DNA of 64,000 bases, from assembly GCA_026214975.1 (NCBI GenBank), contig JAOBSW010000183.1:54332-118331 (forward strand), read 5' to 3'. Shown piece after piece: positions 21,208 through 36,050 of this stretch. The DNA is from Gentiana macrophylla (lineage: Eukaryota > Streptophyta > Magnoliopsida > Gentianales > Gentianaceae). The notes beneath the pieces are model-generated. The model did not search any database, had not been told where the DNA came from, and saw only the letters and a list, made by a program, of their open reading frames with translations. Numbering within the stretch: position 1 is the stretch's first letter; the number at the start of each line of letters is the position of its first letter. Made by a program: the position numbers and the translations under genes.

Positions 21208-24200
21208 GTTTGAGTAAACTCTACTACAATTATATACAAAAAGGAGTAAACCACCGTTTTGAGTAAAATCTACTATACAAATATATACAAAAAGTTGTTA
21301 ACCCCCATTTTGAGTAAACTTTACTACAATTATATACAAAAATTTGTAAACCCCCATTTCAAGTAAACTTTGCTATAATTTATATACAAATAGTTGTAAA
21401 CAACCGTTTCGAATAAACTCTGCTATACAATTATGTACAAAAAGTTGTAAACCCCCGTTTTGAGTAAACTTTACAAAAATTATATACCAAAAGTTGTAAC
21501 CCCCCGTTTTGTGTAAAATCATCTACTATACAATTATATACAAAAAGTTGTAAACACCATTTTTGTGTAAACTTTATTACATTTATATACAAAAGTTGTA
21601 AACCCCCATTTTGAGTAAGCTCTGCTAAAAATTATATACAAAAAGTTGTAAACCCCCGTTACGAGTAAACTCTACTTTACAATTATATACAAAAAGTTGT
21701 AAACCCCTGTTTTGAGTAAACTCTACAACAATCATATACAAAAAAGTTGTAAACCCACGGTTTGAGTAAACTCTACTACAATCATATACAAAAAAGAAGT
21801 AAACCCCGTTTTGAGTAAACTCTAATACAATTATATACAAAATTTGTAAACACCCTTTTGAGTAATCTCTACTATACAATTATATAAAATATTTGTAAAG
21901 CCCCGTTTTGAGTATACTCTAATACAATGATATATAAAAAGTTGTAAACCCCCGTTTTGAGTAAACTCTACTAAAACTATATACAAAATGTTGTAAACCC
22001 CTGTTTTGTGTAAACTCTGCGATACAATTATATACAAAAAGTTGTAAACCCCTGTTTCGAGTAATTTCTAAAACAATTATATACAAAAATTTCTGAACCC
22101 CTGTTTTGAGTATACTCAACTATACCATTATATACAAAAATTTGTAAACTCCTGTTTTGAGTAAACTCTACTACAATTATATTCAAAAAGTTGTAAACCC
22201 ATGTTTTGAGTCAAATCTACTATACAATTATATACCAAAAGTTGTAAACCGCCGTTTTGAAAAAACTCCACTACAATTATATGCAAAACGTTGTAAACCG
22301 GTATTTTGAGTAAACTATACTATAATTTTATATCCAAAAAGTTATAAACCCCCGTTTTGTGTAAACCCAACTATAGTATTATATACAAGAAGTTGTAAGC
22401 TCCCGTTTTGAGTAAACTCGACTATCATTATATACAAAAATTGTAAACCACCGTTTTGAGTAAACTCTACAGTACAATTATATACAAAAAGTTGTAAACC
22501 CCCGTTTGAGTAAACTCAACTACAATTATATACAAATGTTGTAAACCGCTGTTTTGAGTAAAATCTACTATACAATTATATAAAAAATGGTGTAAACCCC
22601 CGTTTTGAGTAAACTTTACTACACTTGTATACAAAAATTTGTAAACCCCCATTTCGAGTAAACTCCGCTATAATTTTATATACAAAAAGTGGTAACTCCG
22701 GTTTCGAGTAAGCTCCGCTACATAATTATATACAAAAATTTGTAAACCCCCGTTTTGAGTAAAATCTACTATACAACTATATACAAAAAGTTGTAAACCT
22801 CCATTTTGAGTAAACTTTACTAAGATTATATGCAAAAAGTTGTAAACCCCTATTTTTAGAAAACTGTGCTATAATTTTATATACAAAAAGTTGTAAACCC
22901 CGTTTCGAGTAAACCCGGCTATACAAATTATATACAAAAAGTTATAAACCCCCGTTCTGAGTAAACTCTACTACAATTATATACAAAAAGGTGTAAACCC
23001 CCGTTTTGAGTAAACTCTACCACAATTATATACAAAAAAGTTGTAAACCCCCGGTTTAAGTAACCTCTACTATAATTTTATATACAAAAAGTTGTAAACC
23101 CCCGTTTTGAGTAAACTCTAATATACAATTATATACAAAAAGTCGTAAACTACTGTTTTGAATAAACTCTACTACAATTATATACAAAACGTTGTAAACC
23201 CCTATTTTGAGTAAACTCTACTATAATTTTATATACTAAAATTTGTAAACCCCCGTTTTGTGTAATCTCAACTATACGATTATATACAAGAAGTTGTGAA
23301 CCCCCGTTTTGAATAAACCGACTAACATTATATACAAAAAGTTGTAAACCCCCTTTTTGAGTATACTCTACTATACAATTATAAAAAAAGTTGTAAACCC
23401 CCGTTTTGATTAAACTCTAATACAAGGATATACAAAAAGTTGTAACCCTCATATTGAGTAAAGTCTACTAAAATTATATACAATAAGTTGTAAACCCCCT
23501 TTTCGAGTAAACACTATGATACAATTATATACAAAAAGTTGTGAACCCCCGTTTCAAGTAAATTCTACAAAAAGTATATACAAAAAGTTCTAAACCCCCG
23601 TTTTGAGTTACTCTACTATACCATTATATACAAAAAGTTTTAAACCCCCGTTTTGAGTAAACTCTGCTACAATTATGTACAAAAAGTTGTAAACCCCCGT
23701 TTTCAGTCAAATCTAATATACAATTATATACACAAAGTCATGAACCGCCGTTTTGAGTAAACTCTACTACATTTATATACAAAACGTTGTAAACCCGTAT
23801 ATTGAGTAAACTCTACTAAAATTTTATATACAAAAAGATTTAAACCACCTTTTTGAGTAAACTCTACTATATGATTATATGCAAGAAGTTGTAAACCCCC
23901 ATTTTGAGTAAACTCTACGGTACAATGATATACAAAAAGTTGCAAACCCCCGTTTGAGTCAACTCTATTGTACAATTATTAACAAAAAGTTGTAAACCCT
24001 CGGGTTGAGTAAACTCTACTACAATCGTATACAAAAAAGTTGTAAACCCCCGTTTTGTGTAAACTCTATTACAATTATATACAAAACGTTGTACACACCC
24101 GTTTGAATTTAATTCTACTAAAATTGTATACAAAAAGTTGTAAACCCCCGTTTTGAGTAAACACTACTATAATTTTATATACAAAAAGTTGTAAACCCCC

Positions 24201-24899
24201 GTTTTGAGTGAACTCTACAATACAATTATATGAAAAAGTTGTAAACCCCCGTTTTGAGTAAACTATAATCAATGATAAACAAAAAGTTGTAAACCCACGT
24301 TTTGAGTAAACTCTACTACAATCAAATACAAAAAGTTGTAAACCCCCGTTTTGAGTAAAATTTACTATACAATTATATACAAAAAGTTGTAAACCCTTAT
24401 TTTGAGTAAACTTTACTATAATTATATACAAAATGTTGTAAACCCTCATTTTGAGTAAACTCTGTTATAATTTTATATACAAAAATTTGTAAACCCCCTT
24501 TTCGAGTAAACTCTGTTATACAATTATATACAAAAAGTTATAAACCCCAGTTTTGAGTAAACTCTACTACAATTATATGCAAAAAGTTGTAAACCTCCAT
24601 TTTGAGTAAACTATACTACAATTATATACAAAAAAGTTGTAAACCCCCGGTTTGAGTAACCTCTACTACAATCATATACAAATAGTTGTAAACCCCAGTT
24701 TTGAGTAAACTATAATACAATTATATACAAAAAGTTGTAAACACCCTTTTTGAGTAAACTCTACTATACAATTATATAAAAATTTGTAAACCCCCGTTTT
24801 GAGTAAACTCTAATACAATGATATATAAAAAGTTGTAAACCCCCGTTTTGAGTAAACTCTACTAAAACTATTTACAAAAGGTTATGAACCCCTGTTTTG

Positions 24900-26440
24900 A
24901 GTAAACTCTGCGATACAATTATATACAAAAAGTTGTAAACCCCCGTTTCTAGTAAATTCTACAACAACTATATAAAAAAGTTCTAAACTCCTGTTTTGAG
25001 TAAACTATACTATACCATTATATGCAAAAAGTTGTAAACCCTTGTTTTGAGTAAACTCTACTACAATTGTTTACAAAAAGTTGTAAACCCCTGTTTAGAG
25101 TCAAATCTACTATACAATTGTATACAAAAAGTCGTAAACCACCGTATTGAATAAACTCTACTACAATTATATACAAAACATTGTAAACCTCTATTTTGAG
25201 TAAACTCTACTATAATTTTATATACAAGAAGTTGTAAACCCACGTTTTGTGTAAACTCTACTATACGATTATATACAAGAAGTTGTAAACCCCCGTTTTG
25301 GGTAAATTCGACTAACATTATATACAAAAAGTTGTAAACCCCCGTTTGAGTAAAATCTACTGTACAATTATATTCAAAAGGTTGTAAATCCCCATTTTGA
25401 GTAAAATTTACTACAATTGTATACAAAAATTTGTAAAACCCTATTTCGTGTAAACTCTGCTTTAATTTTATATACAAAAAGTTTTAAACCCCCGTTTCGA
25501 GTAAACTCTGCTACATAATAATGTACAAAAAGTTGTAAACCCCTGTTTGGAGTAAAATCTACTATACAATTATATACAAAAAATTGTAAACCCCCATTTT
25601 GAGTAACTTTACTACAATTATATACAAAAAGTTGTAAACCCCCGTTTCGAGTAGACTCTTCTATACAATTATATACAAAAAGTTGTAAACCCCCGTTTTG
25701 AGTAAACTCTACTACAATTATATAAAAAAAAAGTTGTAAACCCCCTGTTTGAGTAAACTCTTCTACAATCATATACAAAAAGTTGTAAACCACCGTTTTG
25801 AGTAAACTCTAATACAATTATATACAAAAAGTTGTAAACACCTGTTTTGAGTAAACTCTACGATACAATTATATACAAAAAGTTGTAAACCCCCGTTTCT
25901 AGTAAATTCTACAACAGTTATATAAAAAAGTTCTAAACCCCTGTTATGAGTAAACTCTACTGTACCATTATATGCAAAAAGTTGTAAACCCGTGTTTTGA
26001 GTAAAATCTACTACAATTGTTTACAAAAAGTTGTAAACCCTATTTAGAGTCAAATCTACTATACAATTATATACACAATGTCGTAAACCACCGTATTGAA
26101 TAAACTCTACTACAATTATATACAAAACATTGTAAACCTCTATTTGGAGTAAACTCTACTATAATTTTATATACAAGAAGTTGTAAACCCCCGTTTTGTG
26201 TAAACTCTACTATACGATTATATACAAGTAGTTGTAAACCCCCGTTTTGGGTAAACTCGACTAACATTATATACGAAAAGTTGTAAACCCCCGTTTGAGT
26301 AAAATCTACTAAACAATTATATTCAATAGGTTGTAAATCCCCATTTTGAGTAAACTTTACTACAATTGTATACAAAAATTTGTAACACCCCATTTCGTGT
26401 AAACTCTGCTTTAATTTTATATACAAAAAGTTGTAAACCC
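24900..26440. repeat. Local tandem duplication, period about 950 bp
   Basis: The segment around 24900-25480 recurs at about 25855-26440. The same odd monomers return in order (TTTCTAGTAAATTCTACAAC, later GGTTGTAAATCCCCATTTTG at 25380 and 26330, offset 949). Confidence 0.75.
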
Positions 26441-27479
26441 CCATTTTGAGTAAAATCTACTATACAATTATATACAAAAAGTTGTAAACCCCTATTTTGA
26501 GTAAACTTTACTACAATTATATACAAAAAGTTGTAAACCCCCGTTTCGAGTAGACTCGCTATACAATTATATACAAAAAGTTGTAAACCCCCGTTTTGAG
26601 TAAACTCTACTACAATTATATACAAAAAGTTGTAAACCCCCGTTTTCAGTAAACTCTACTGCAATTATATAAAAAAAGTTGTAAACCCCCTGTTTGAGTA
26701 AACTTTACTACAATCATATACAAAAAGTTTTAAACCCCCGTTTTGAGTAAACTCTAATACAATTATATACAAAAAGTTGTAAACCCCCGTTTTGAGTAAA
26801 CACAAATATAGTTTTATATACAAAAAGTCGTAAACCCTCATTTTGAGTAAACTCTACTATACAATTATATAAACAAGTTGTAAACCACCGTTATGAGTAA
26901 ACTCTAATACAATATAATACAAAACGTTATAAACCACTGTTTTGAGTAAAGTCTACTAAAATTATATACAATCAGTTGTAAACCCCTATTTCGAGTAAGC
27001 TCTACGATACAATGATATACAAAAAGTAGTAAACCCCTGTTTCAAGTAAATTCAACAACAATTATATACAAAAAGTTCTAAACCACCGTTTTTAGAAAAC
27101 TCTACTATACCATTATATACAAAAAGTTGTAAACCACCGTTTGGAGTTATATCTAGTATATAATTAGATACAAAGAGTCATGAACCGCCGATTTGAGTAA
27201 ACTCTACTACAATTATATACAAAACATTGCAAACCCTTATTTTGTGTAAACTGTAGTGTAATTTTATACAAAAAGTTGTAAACCCCCGTTTTGAGTAAAC
27301 TCTACTCTACGATTATATGCAAGAAGTTGTAAACCCCCGTTTTGGGTAAACTCGACTCCAATTATATACATAAAGTTGTAAACCCCCGTTTTGAGTAAAC
27401 ACTACTGTACAATTAAATACAAAAATTTGTAAACCCCCGTTTGAGTAAACTCTACTGTACAATTACATACAAAAAGTTG

Positions 27480-30400
27480 TAAACCCCCGATTTGAGTAAC
27501 TCTACTACAATCATATACAAAAAGTTGTAAACCCCCGTTTTGTGTAAACTCCAAAAAAATTATATACAAAAAGTTGTACACACCCGTTTTTAGTAAACTC
27601 TACTAAAATTATATATAAAAAGTTGTAAACCCCCGTTTTGAGTAAACACTACTATAATTTTATATACAAAAAGTTGTAAACCCTCGTTTTGAGTAAATTC
27701 TATTATACAATTATATAAAAAATTGTAAACCCTTGTTTTGAGTAAACTCGAATACAATGATATACAAAAAGTTGTAAACCCCATTTTGAGTAAATTCCGC
27801 TAAAATTATATACAAAAAGTTGTTAACCCCCGTTTCAAGTAAACTGTACGATACAATTACATACAAAAAGTTGTAAACTCCTGTTTCGAGTAAATTCTTC
27901 AACAATTATATACAAAAAGTTCTAAATCCCTGTTTTGAGTAAACTCTACTATACCATTATATACAAAAAGTTGTAAACCTCCGTACTGAGTAATACTCTA
28001 CTACAATTATTTACAGAAGGTTGTAAACACCCTTTTTGAGTCAAATCTACTATACAATTATTTACAAAAAGTAGTCAACCGCCGTTTTAAGTAAACTCTA
28101 CTATATACAAAATGTTGTAAACCCCTATTTTGAGTAAACTCACCTAAAATTTTATATACAAAACGTTGTAAACCCCCGTCTTGAGTAAACTTTACTATAC
28201 GATTATATACAAGAAGTTGTAAACCCCTATTTTGAGTAAACTCGACTACATTTATATACAAAAAGTTGTAAACCCCCTTTTTGAGTAAACTCTACTGTAC
28301 ATTTATATGCAAAAAGTTGTAAACCCCCGTTTGAGTAATCTTTACTACAATTATATACAAAATGTTGTAAATCCCCATTTTGAGTAAAATGTACTATACA
28401 ATTATATACAAAAAGTTGTAAACCCCCATTTTGAGTAAACTTCACTACTATATACAAACATTTGTAAACCCCCGTTGGGAGTAAACTCTGCTATAATTTT
28501 ATATACAAAACGTTGTAAACCCCAGTTTCGCATAAACTCTGCTATACAAATATGTAAAAAAAATTTGTAAACCCCCGTTTTGAGTAAACTCTACTACAAT
28601 TATATACAAAAAGTTGTAAACCCCCATTTTGAGTAAAATCTACTATACAATTATATACAAAAAGTTGTAAACCCCTATTTTGAGTAAACTTTACTACAAT
28701 TATATAAAAAAAAATTTGTAAGCCCCCATTCTGAGTAAACTCTGATATACTTTTATATACAAAAAAGTTGTAAACCCCCACTTTGAGTAACTCTGCTATA
28801 CAGTTATAAACTAAAAATTGTAAACCCCCGTTTTTAGTAAACTCTACTATAATTATATACAAATAGTTGTAAACCCCCATTTTGAGTAAATTCTACTACA
28901 ATTATATACAAAAAAATTGTAAACCCCCGGTTTGAGTAAACTCTACGTCAATATACAAAAATTTGTAAACTCCCGTTTTGAGTAAACTCGAATACAATTA
29001 TATACAAAAAGTTGTAAACACCCGTTTTGAGTAAAATTTACTAAAATTATATACAAAAAGTTGTAAACCCCCGTTTTGAGTAAAGTCTACTACAATTATA
29101 TACAAATAGTTGTAAACCCCCCATTTTGAGTAAACTTTAATACAATGATATACAAAAAGTTGTAAACCCCCATTTTGAATAACTCTACTATAATTATATA
29201 CAAAAAGCTGTAAACCTATGTTTCGAGTAAACTCTATGATACAATTATATACAAAAAGTTGTAAACCCTTGTTTAAATTCTACATCAATTATATACAAAA
29301 AGTTCTAAACCTCCGTTTTGAGTAATCTTTACTATACCATCATATACAAAAAGTTGTAAACCCTGTTTTGAGTAAACTCTACTACAATTTTATACAAAAA
29401 GTTGTAAACCCCCGTTTTGAGTCAAATCTACAATAGTATTATATGTAAAATGTTGTCAACCGCCGTTTTGAGTAAACTCTACTACAATTATATACAAAAT
29501 GTTGTAAACCCCTATTTTGAGTATACTCTACTATAATTTTATATATAAAAAGTTGTAAACCCCTGTTTTGAGTAAACTGTAATATATGATTATATACAAG
29601 AAGTTGTAAACCCCCGTTTTAAGTAAACCTGACTATAATTATATAGAAGAACTTGTAAACCCCCGTTTTGAGTAAACTCTACTATACAATTATATACAAA
29701 AAGTTGTAAACCCTCGTTTGAGTAAACTCTCCTACAATTATATACAAAAAGTTTTAAACCTCCGTTTTGAGTAAAATCTACAATGTAATTATATTCAAAA
29801 AGTTGTGAACCCCCATTTTGTGTAAACTTCACTACAATTATATACAAATATTTCTAAACCCCCATTTTGTGTAAACTCTACCATAATTTTATATACAAAA
29901 GTTGTAAACCCCCGTTTTGAGTAAACTATGCTATTATGTACAGAAAGTTGTAAACCCCTATTTTGTATAAACTCCACTACAATTATATACAAAAAGTTGT
30001 AAACCCCCATTTTGAGTAAAATCTACTATACAATTATACACAAAAAGTTGTAAACCCCCATTTTGAGTATACTTTACAACATTTATAGAAAAAAAAGTTG
30101 TAAACCCCCATTTATAGTAAAGTCTGCTACAACTTAATATACAAAAAGTTGTAAACCCCCATTTCAAGTAAACTCTGCTATACAATTATATACAAAAAGT
30201 TGTAAACATCCGTTTTGAGTAAACTCAACTACAATTATATATAAAAAGTTGTTAACCCCTGTTTTGAGTAAACTCTGCTACAATGATATATTAAAAAGTT
30301 GTAAACTCCCGGTTTGAGTAAACTCTACTACAATAATATCCAAAAAGTTGTAAAACCCCGTTTTGAGTAAACTCTAATACAATTATATACTAAAATTTGT

Positions 30401-31756
30401 AAACGCCCGTTTTGAATAAACTCTACTAAAATTATATAAAAAAAATTGTAAACACCCGTTTTGAGTAACCACTACTATAATTTTATAAACGAAAAGTTGT
30501 AAACCCCCATATTTGAGTAAACACTGCTATACAATTATACAAAAAACTTGTAAACCCCCGTTTTGAGTAAATTCTAATACAATTATATACAAAAAGTTGT
30601 AAGCCCCCGTTTTGAGTGAACTCTATTAAAATTATATACAAAAAGTTGTAAACCCCGGTTTCGAGTAACACTACGATACAATTATTTACAAAAAGTTGTA
30701 AACCCCCATTTCGAGTAAATTCAACAACAATTATATACAAAAATTTCTAAACCCCCGTTTTGAGTAAACTCTACAACAATTATATACAAAATGTTGTAAA
30801 CCCCCGTTTTGAGTCAAATATACTATACAATTATATACAAAAAGTTGTAAACCGCCGTTTTGAGTAAACACTACTACAAGTATGTACAAAACGTTGTAAA
30901 CCCCTATTTTGAATAAACTCTACTATAATTTTATATACAAAAATTTGTAAACAACCGTATTGAGTAAACTCTACTATACGATTATATACAAGAAGTTGTA
31001 AACCTCCGTTTAGTAAACTCGACTACAATTAAATACAAAAAACCCCGTTTTAAGAAAACTCTGCTATACAATTATATACAAAAAGTTGTAAACCCCCGTT
31101 TGAGTAAACTATACTATATTCTATACAAAAAGTTATAAACACCCCGTTTGAGTAAAATCTACTATACGATTATATACAAAAAGTTGTAAACCCCATTTTG
31201 AGTTAACTTTACTACAATTTTATACAAAAATTTGTAAATCCCTATTTCGAGTAAACTCTGCAATAATTTTATATACAAAAAGTTGTAAACCCCGTTTCGA
31301 GTAAAGTCTGCTATACAATTATGTACAAAAAGTTGTAAACCCCCGTTTCGAGCAAACTCTACTACAATTATATGTAAAAAGTTGTAACCCCCCATTTTGT
31401 ACAAAAAGTTGTAAACCCTCAATTTGAGTGAACTTTACTACAATTATATACAAAAAGTTGTAAACCCCCATTTTGAGTAAACTTTACTACAATTATATAC
31501 AAAAAGTTGTAAACTCCGAATCGAGTAAACTATTCTATACATTTTACTAAAAGTTGTAAACCCTCGTTTTGAGTAAACTCTAGTACAATTATAAACAAAA
31601 AGTTGTAAACCCCCATTTTGAGTAAACTCAAGTACAATTATTGACAAAAAAGTTGTAAACCCCCGGATTGAGTAAACTTTACTACAATCATACACAAAAA
31701 GTTGTAAACCCCCATTTTGAGTAAACACAACTATAATTTCATGTACAAAAAGTTGT
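27480..31756. repeat. Satellite macro-repeat copy H1 (partial, right part)
   Basis: Contains marker monomers E (CAGAAGGTTGTAAACACCC, about 28017), D (CCGTTGGGAGTAAACTC, about 28473), C (GTTTAAATTCTACATC, about 29273), A (AACCCCGTTTTAAGAAAAC, about 31043) and F (AACCCCCCATTTTGTAC, about 31387). Order and spacing match copies H4 and H5. Homology is not evident left of about 27480. Confidence 0.75.
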
Positions 31757-34595
31757 AAATCCCTGTTTTTAGTAAACTCTACAATACAATTACAAAAAAA
31801 ATTTGTAAACCCCCCTTTTGAGTAAACTTTACTAAAATATATACAAAAAGTTGTAAACCCCCGTTTTGAGTAAACTCTACTACAATTATATACAAATAGT
31901 TGTAAACCCCCATTTTGAGTAAACTTTACTACAATTATATACAAAAAACTTGTAAACCCCCGGTTTGAGTAAACTCTGCTTCAATATACAAACAGTTGTA
32001 AACCCCCGTTTTGAGTAACTATAATACAATGATATACAAAAAGTTGTAAACCCCCGTTTTGAGTAAACTCTACTAAAATTATATACAAAAAGTTGTAAAC
32101 CCACGTTTCGAGTAAACTCTATGATACAATTATATAGAAAAAGTTGTAAACCCCTGTTTAAATTCTTCATCAATTATATACAAAAAGTTCTAAACCTCCG
32201 TTTTGAGTAAACTTTACTATACCATCATATACAAAAAGTTGTAAACCCTATTTTGAGTAAACTCTACTACAATTTTATACAAAAAGTTGTAAACCCCCGT
32301 TTTGAGTCAAATCTACTATAGTATTATATGTAAAAAGTTGTCAACCGCCGTTTTGAGTAAACTCTACTACAATTACATACAAAATGTTGTAAACCCCTAT
32401 TTTGAGTATATTCTACTATAATTTTTTGTACAAAAAGTTGTAAACCCCTGTTTTGAGTAAACTGTAATAGACGATTATATACAAGAAGTTGTAAACCCCC
32501 GTTTTGAGTACACCTGACTACAATTATATACACGAACTTGTAAACCCCCATTTTGAGTAAACTCTACTATACAATTATATACAAAAAGTTGTAAACACTC
32601 GTTTGAGTAAACTCTCCTACAATTATATACAAATAGTTTTAAACCTCCGTTTTGAGTAAAATCTACAATACAATTATATACAAAAAGTTGTGAACCCCCA
32701 TTTTGAGTAAACTTTACTACAATTATATACAAATATTTCTAAACCCCCATTTTGAGTAAACTCTGCTATAATTTTATATACAAAAGTTGTAAACCCCCGT
32801 TTTGAGTAAACTCTGCTATTGTGTACAAAAAGTTGTAAACCCCTGTTTTGTATAAACTCCACTACAATTATGTACAAAAAGTTGTAAACCCCTGTTGTGA
32901 GTGAAATCTACTATACAATTATACACAAAAAGTTGTAAACCCCCATTTTGAGTAAACTTTACAACATTTATAGAAAAAAAAGTTGTAAACCCCCATTTTA
33001 TAGTAATGTCTAACTACAACTTAATATACAAAAGTTGTAAACCCCCGTTTCAAGTAAACTCTGCTATACAATTATATACAAAAAGTTGTAAACATCCGTT
33101 TTGGGAGTAAACTCAACTACAATTATATATAAAAAGTTGTAAACCCCTGTTTTGAGTAAACTCTGCTACAATGATATATTAAAAAGTTGTAAACTCCCGG
33201 TTTAAGTAAACTCTACTACAATCATATCCAAAAAGTTGTAAAACCCCGTTTTGAGTAAACTCTAATACAATTATATACTAAAATTTGTAAACGCCCATTT
33301 TGAATAAACTTTAGTAAAATTATATAAAAAAAAGTTGTAAACACCCGTTTTGATTAAACACTACTATAATTTTATATACGAAAAGTTGTAAACCCCCATA
33401 TTTGAGTAAACACTACTATACAATTTTACAAAAAACTTGTAAACCCTCATTTTTAGTAAACTCTAATACAATTACATACAAAAAATTGTAAGCCCCTGTT
33501 TTGAGTGAACTCTATTAAAATTATATACAAAAAGTTGTAAACCCCGGTTTCGAGTAAACACTACGATACAATTATATACAAAAAGTTGTAAACCCCCATT
33601 TCGAGTAAATTCAACAACAATTATATACAAAAAGTTCTAAACCCCCGTTTTGAGTGAACTCTACAACAATTATATACAAAAAGTTGTAAACCCCCGTTTT
33701 TAGTCAAATATACTATACAATTATATACAAAAAGTTGTAAACCGACGTTTTGAGTAAACACTACTACAAGTATGTACAAAACGTTGTAAACCCCTATTTT
33801 GAGTAAACTCTACTATAATTTTATATACAAAAATTTGTAAACAACCGTATTGAGTAAACTCTACTATACGATTATATACAAGAAGTTGTAAACCTCCGTT
33901 TAGTAAACTCGACTACAATTAAATACAAAAAAAACCCCGTTTTAAGAAAACTCTGCAATACAATTATATACAAAAAGTTGTAAACTCCCGTTTGAGCAAA
34001 CTCTACTATATTCTATACAAAAAGTTATAAACACCCCGTTTGAGTAAAATCTACTATACGATTATATACAAAAAGTTGTAAACCCCATTTTGAGTTAACT
34101 TTACTACAATTTTATACAAAAATTTGTAAATCCCTATTTTGAGTAAACTCTGCAATAATTTTATATACAAAAAGTTGTAAACCCTGTTTCGAGTAAAGTC
34201 TGCTATACAATTATGTACAAAAAGTTGTAAACCCCCGTTTCGAGCAAACTCTACTACAATTATATGTTAAAAGTTGTAACCCCCCATTTTGTACAAAAAG
34301 TTGTAAACCCTCAATTTGAGTGAACTTTACTACAATTATATACAAAAAGTTGTAAACCCCCATTTTGAGTAAACTATACTACAATTATATACAAAAAGTT
34401 GTAAACTCCGAATCGAGTAAACTATTCTATACAATTTTCTAAAAGTTGTAAACCCTCGTTTTGAGTAAACTATACTACAATTATAAACAAAAAGTTGTAA
34501 ACCCCCGTTTTGAGTAAACTCTAGTACAATTATATACAAAAAAGTTGTAAACCCCTGGATTGATTAAACTTTACTACAATTATATACAAAAAGTT

Positions 34596-34600
34596 GTAAA
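34596..34600. repeat. Target site duplication GTAAA, left copy
   Basis: Identical to 44251-44255. Removing the element restores a normal monomer, GTTGTAAACCCCC. Confidence 0.95.
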
Positions 34601-34661
34601 TGTAGTTCTTGTTGTAGTAGTTAGTGGGTGTGCTCTGAAACAATTATTGCTTGTCATTCGT

Positions 34662-34672
34662 GCAAGTGGGAG
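34662..34672 (+). other. Internal PPT copy in the 5' LTR
   Basis: GCAAGTGGGAG followed by ATTGTTAGATGTAG. The same tract-plus-head occurs at 42550-42560 in the 3' LTR, and as the true terminus of the related minus-strand element. Confidence 0.75.
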
Positions 34673-36042
34673 ATTGTTAGATGTAGTGCCCGAAAGACAA
34701 TTTTGTAATTGTTTTAAATTAATAAATGACAGATATTCTTCTTATTTGCTTCGTGCTTATATAGTATACACTGCTGCAAACCCTAAGTATATCTGTATGT
34801 AACCACTTTACTCAGTGTATGGATTACACGTGAGGATTGAGTTAGTAGTGATATACTTAAACAGTTAGTCCGTGGTGAACTTAATCGAGTTTAGGGTCTC
34901 TTGATTAAAACACCAATAATGCGCCTGAACACCTTAGGGTGTGATAGTCTTATCCGGTTTGTCGGTAGAGGGGTACTATGTGGGGCATTTATATATGATG
35001 GCATTCATATAGATTGGACCAATTTAATCTGAATTTCTCGATATAATTCCGTAATCAAGGAATCTTATTAAATCATTAGATGATCATATATGGATCTACC
35101 TTAATCTGAGGTGATCATAGGGTCTGCCGCTTGTCCGGGGTAGTGTTTGATGTGTTAGTTACGGTTCACTTAAATATGTGTTCCAAGCCACTTCTCATTG
35201 GCACTATCTCCGGATGAGTGAGTAGTTCGATTTTCACGAGACATGGAATCCATTCCTTCCTGCGGGAAGTAGAGAGCAGATCCCCTTATTTGTTAGCCCT
35301 AAGAAAGTGATCGATCCGGGAGTTCATATTAGACTAATTGATCACTAGTCAGATATGTGAACTAATTGATCATCAGGGGGTTAATGGTAAATATGGATAA
35401 GATATTATGAGTCGGGTTCACGGAGACTTCCCACTCAGAATGGGCAGTCTATGGAGGGTTAATCCGTATGTAGTGATTATATCAATGAACGCTTATTCAC
35501 TACATGGGTTGAGTATAAGTATACATCTATAATCGGTAGAGTTCGATTTCGGGTTTATGGTGGCGTAATCCCGAATTAATAATTAATGTACTTATTCGGT
35601 TCGATGAATAATTAATTATTGAGCTCACGGTTATAGGTCCATGGTCCCCGATGTGGCTTCTGTAATTCGGACTAATAATCTTGTTATTTGGGCCTCAGTG
35701 TTAATTAATTGGCTGGGCTAATTAATTGATATGCATGGATATTATTTAGTTGGGCTAAATAATATAATACACATAAAAGACATTTTATGTGGGCTTAGTG
35801 ACCCTTAATGGTGGCGCCAATATCACATTTAATTAGCAAGAAATTAGATTTCTTGGATAATTATTTGACATGTGATTTATCATTTATTTGTTAAATGATA
35901 ATTCATGCAATATTAGATAATAATATGATTTATCCTAATTTGTTTGGGATAATCATTTTATTTATCTTTTATTTGGAATAAAGGATTAATGTAATAATTA
36001 TCTCTTAATTATTTAATCCTTGGAGGACAAGGTTTACTCTCC

Positions 36043-36050
36043 TATATAAA
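36043..36050 (+). promoter_or_regulatory. TATA box, 5' LTR of the plus-strand copia element
   Basis: TATATAAA preceded by TTTACTCTCC and followed by GAGATATCTCCC. Conserved in all four LTRs of this family here. Confidence 0.65.

Larger units (their letters stand above)
21208..34600. repeat. 49-51 bp satellite array, block 2
   Basis: About 268 monomers of the same family. From 21.2 to about 27.5 kb I see no long-range order except one duplication of about 950 bp. From about 27.5 kb on, the large blocks described separately begin. Minus-strand frames up to 166 codons occur, all with a 17-residue period such as VEFTQNGGLQLFVYNCI. They follow from the 51-bp monomers and are not called as genes. 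Confidence 0.95.

Noticed and set aside
31444..31944. A 166-codon minus-strand open frame and dozens of similar frames with the motif FTQNGGLQLFVYNC, looking like a repeat-protein family.
   Set aside because: They fall only in the satellite, with a 17-residue period equal to 51 bp. They begin and end where 49-bp monomers or indels shift the frame, and show no codon-level conservation. Treated as by-products of the tandem repeat.
15916..34600. CRISPR-like array (regular ~50-bp period).
   Set aside because: No separate unique spacers: the whole period is repeated and variable throughout. The setting is a plant genome with LTR retrotransposons.
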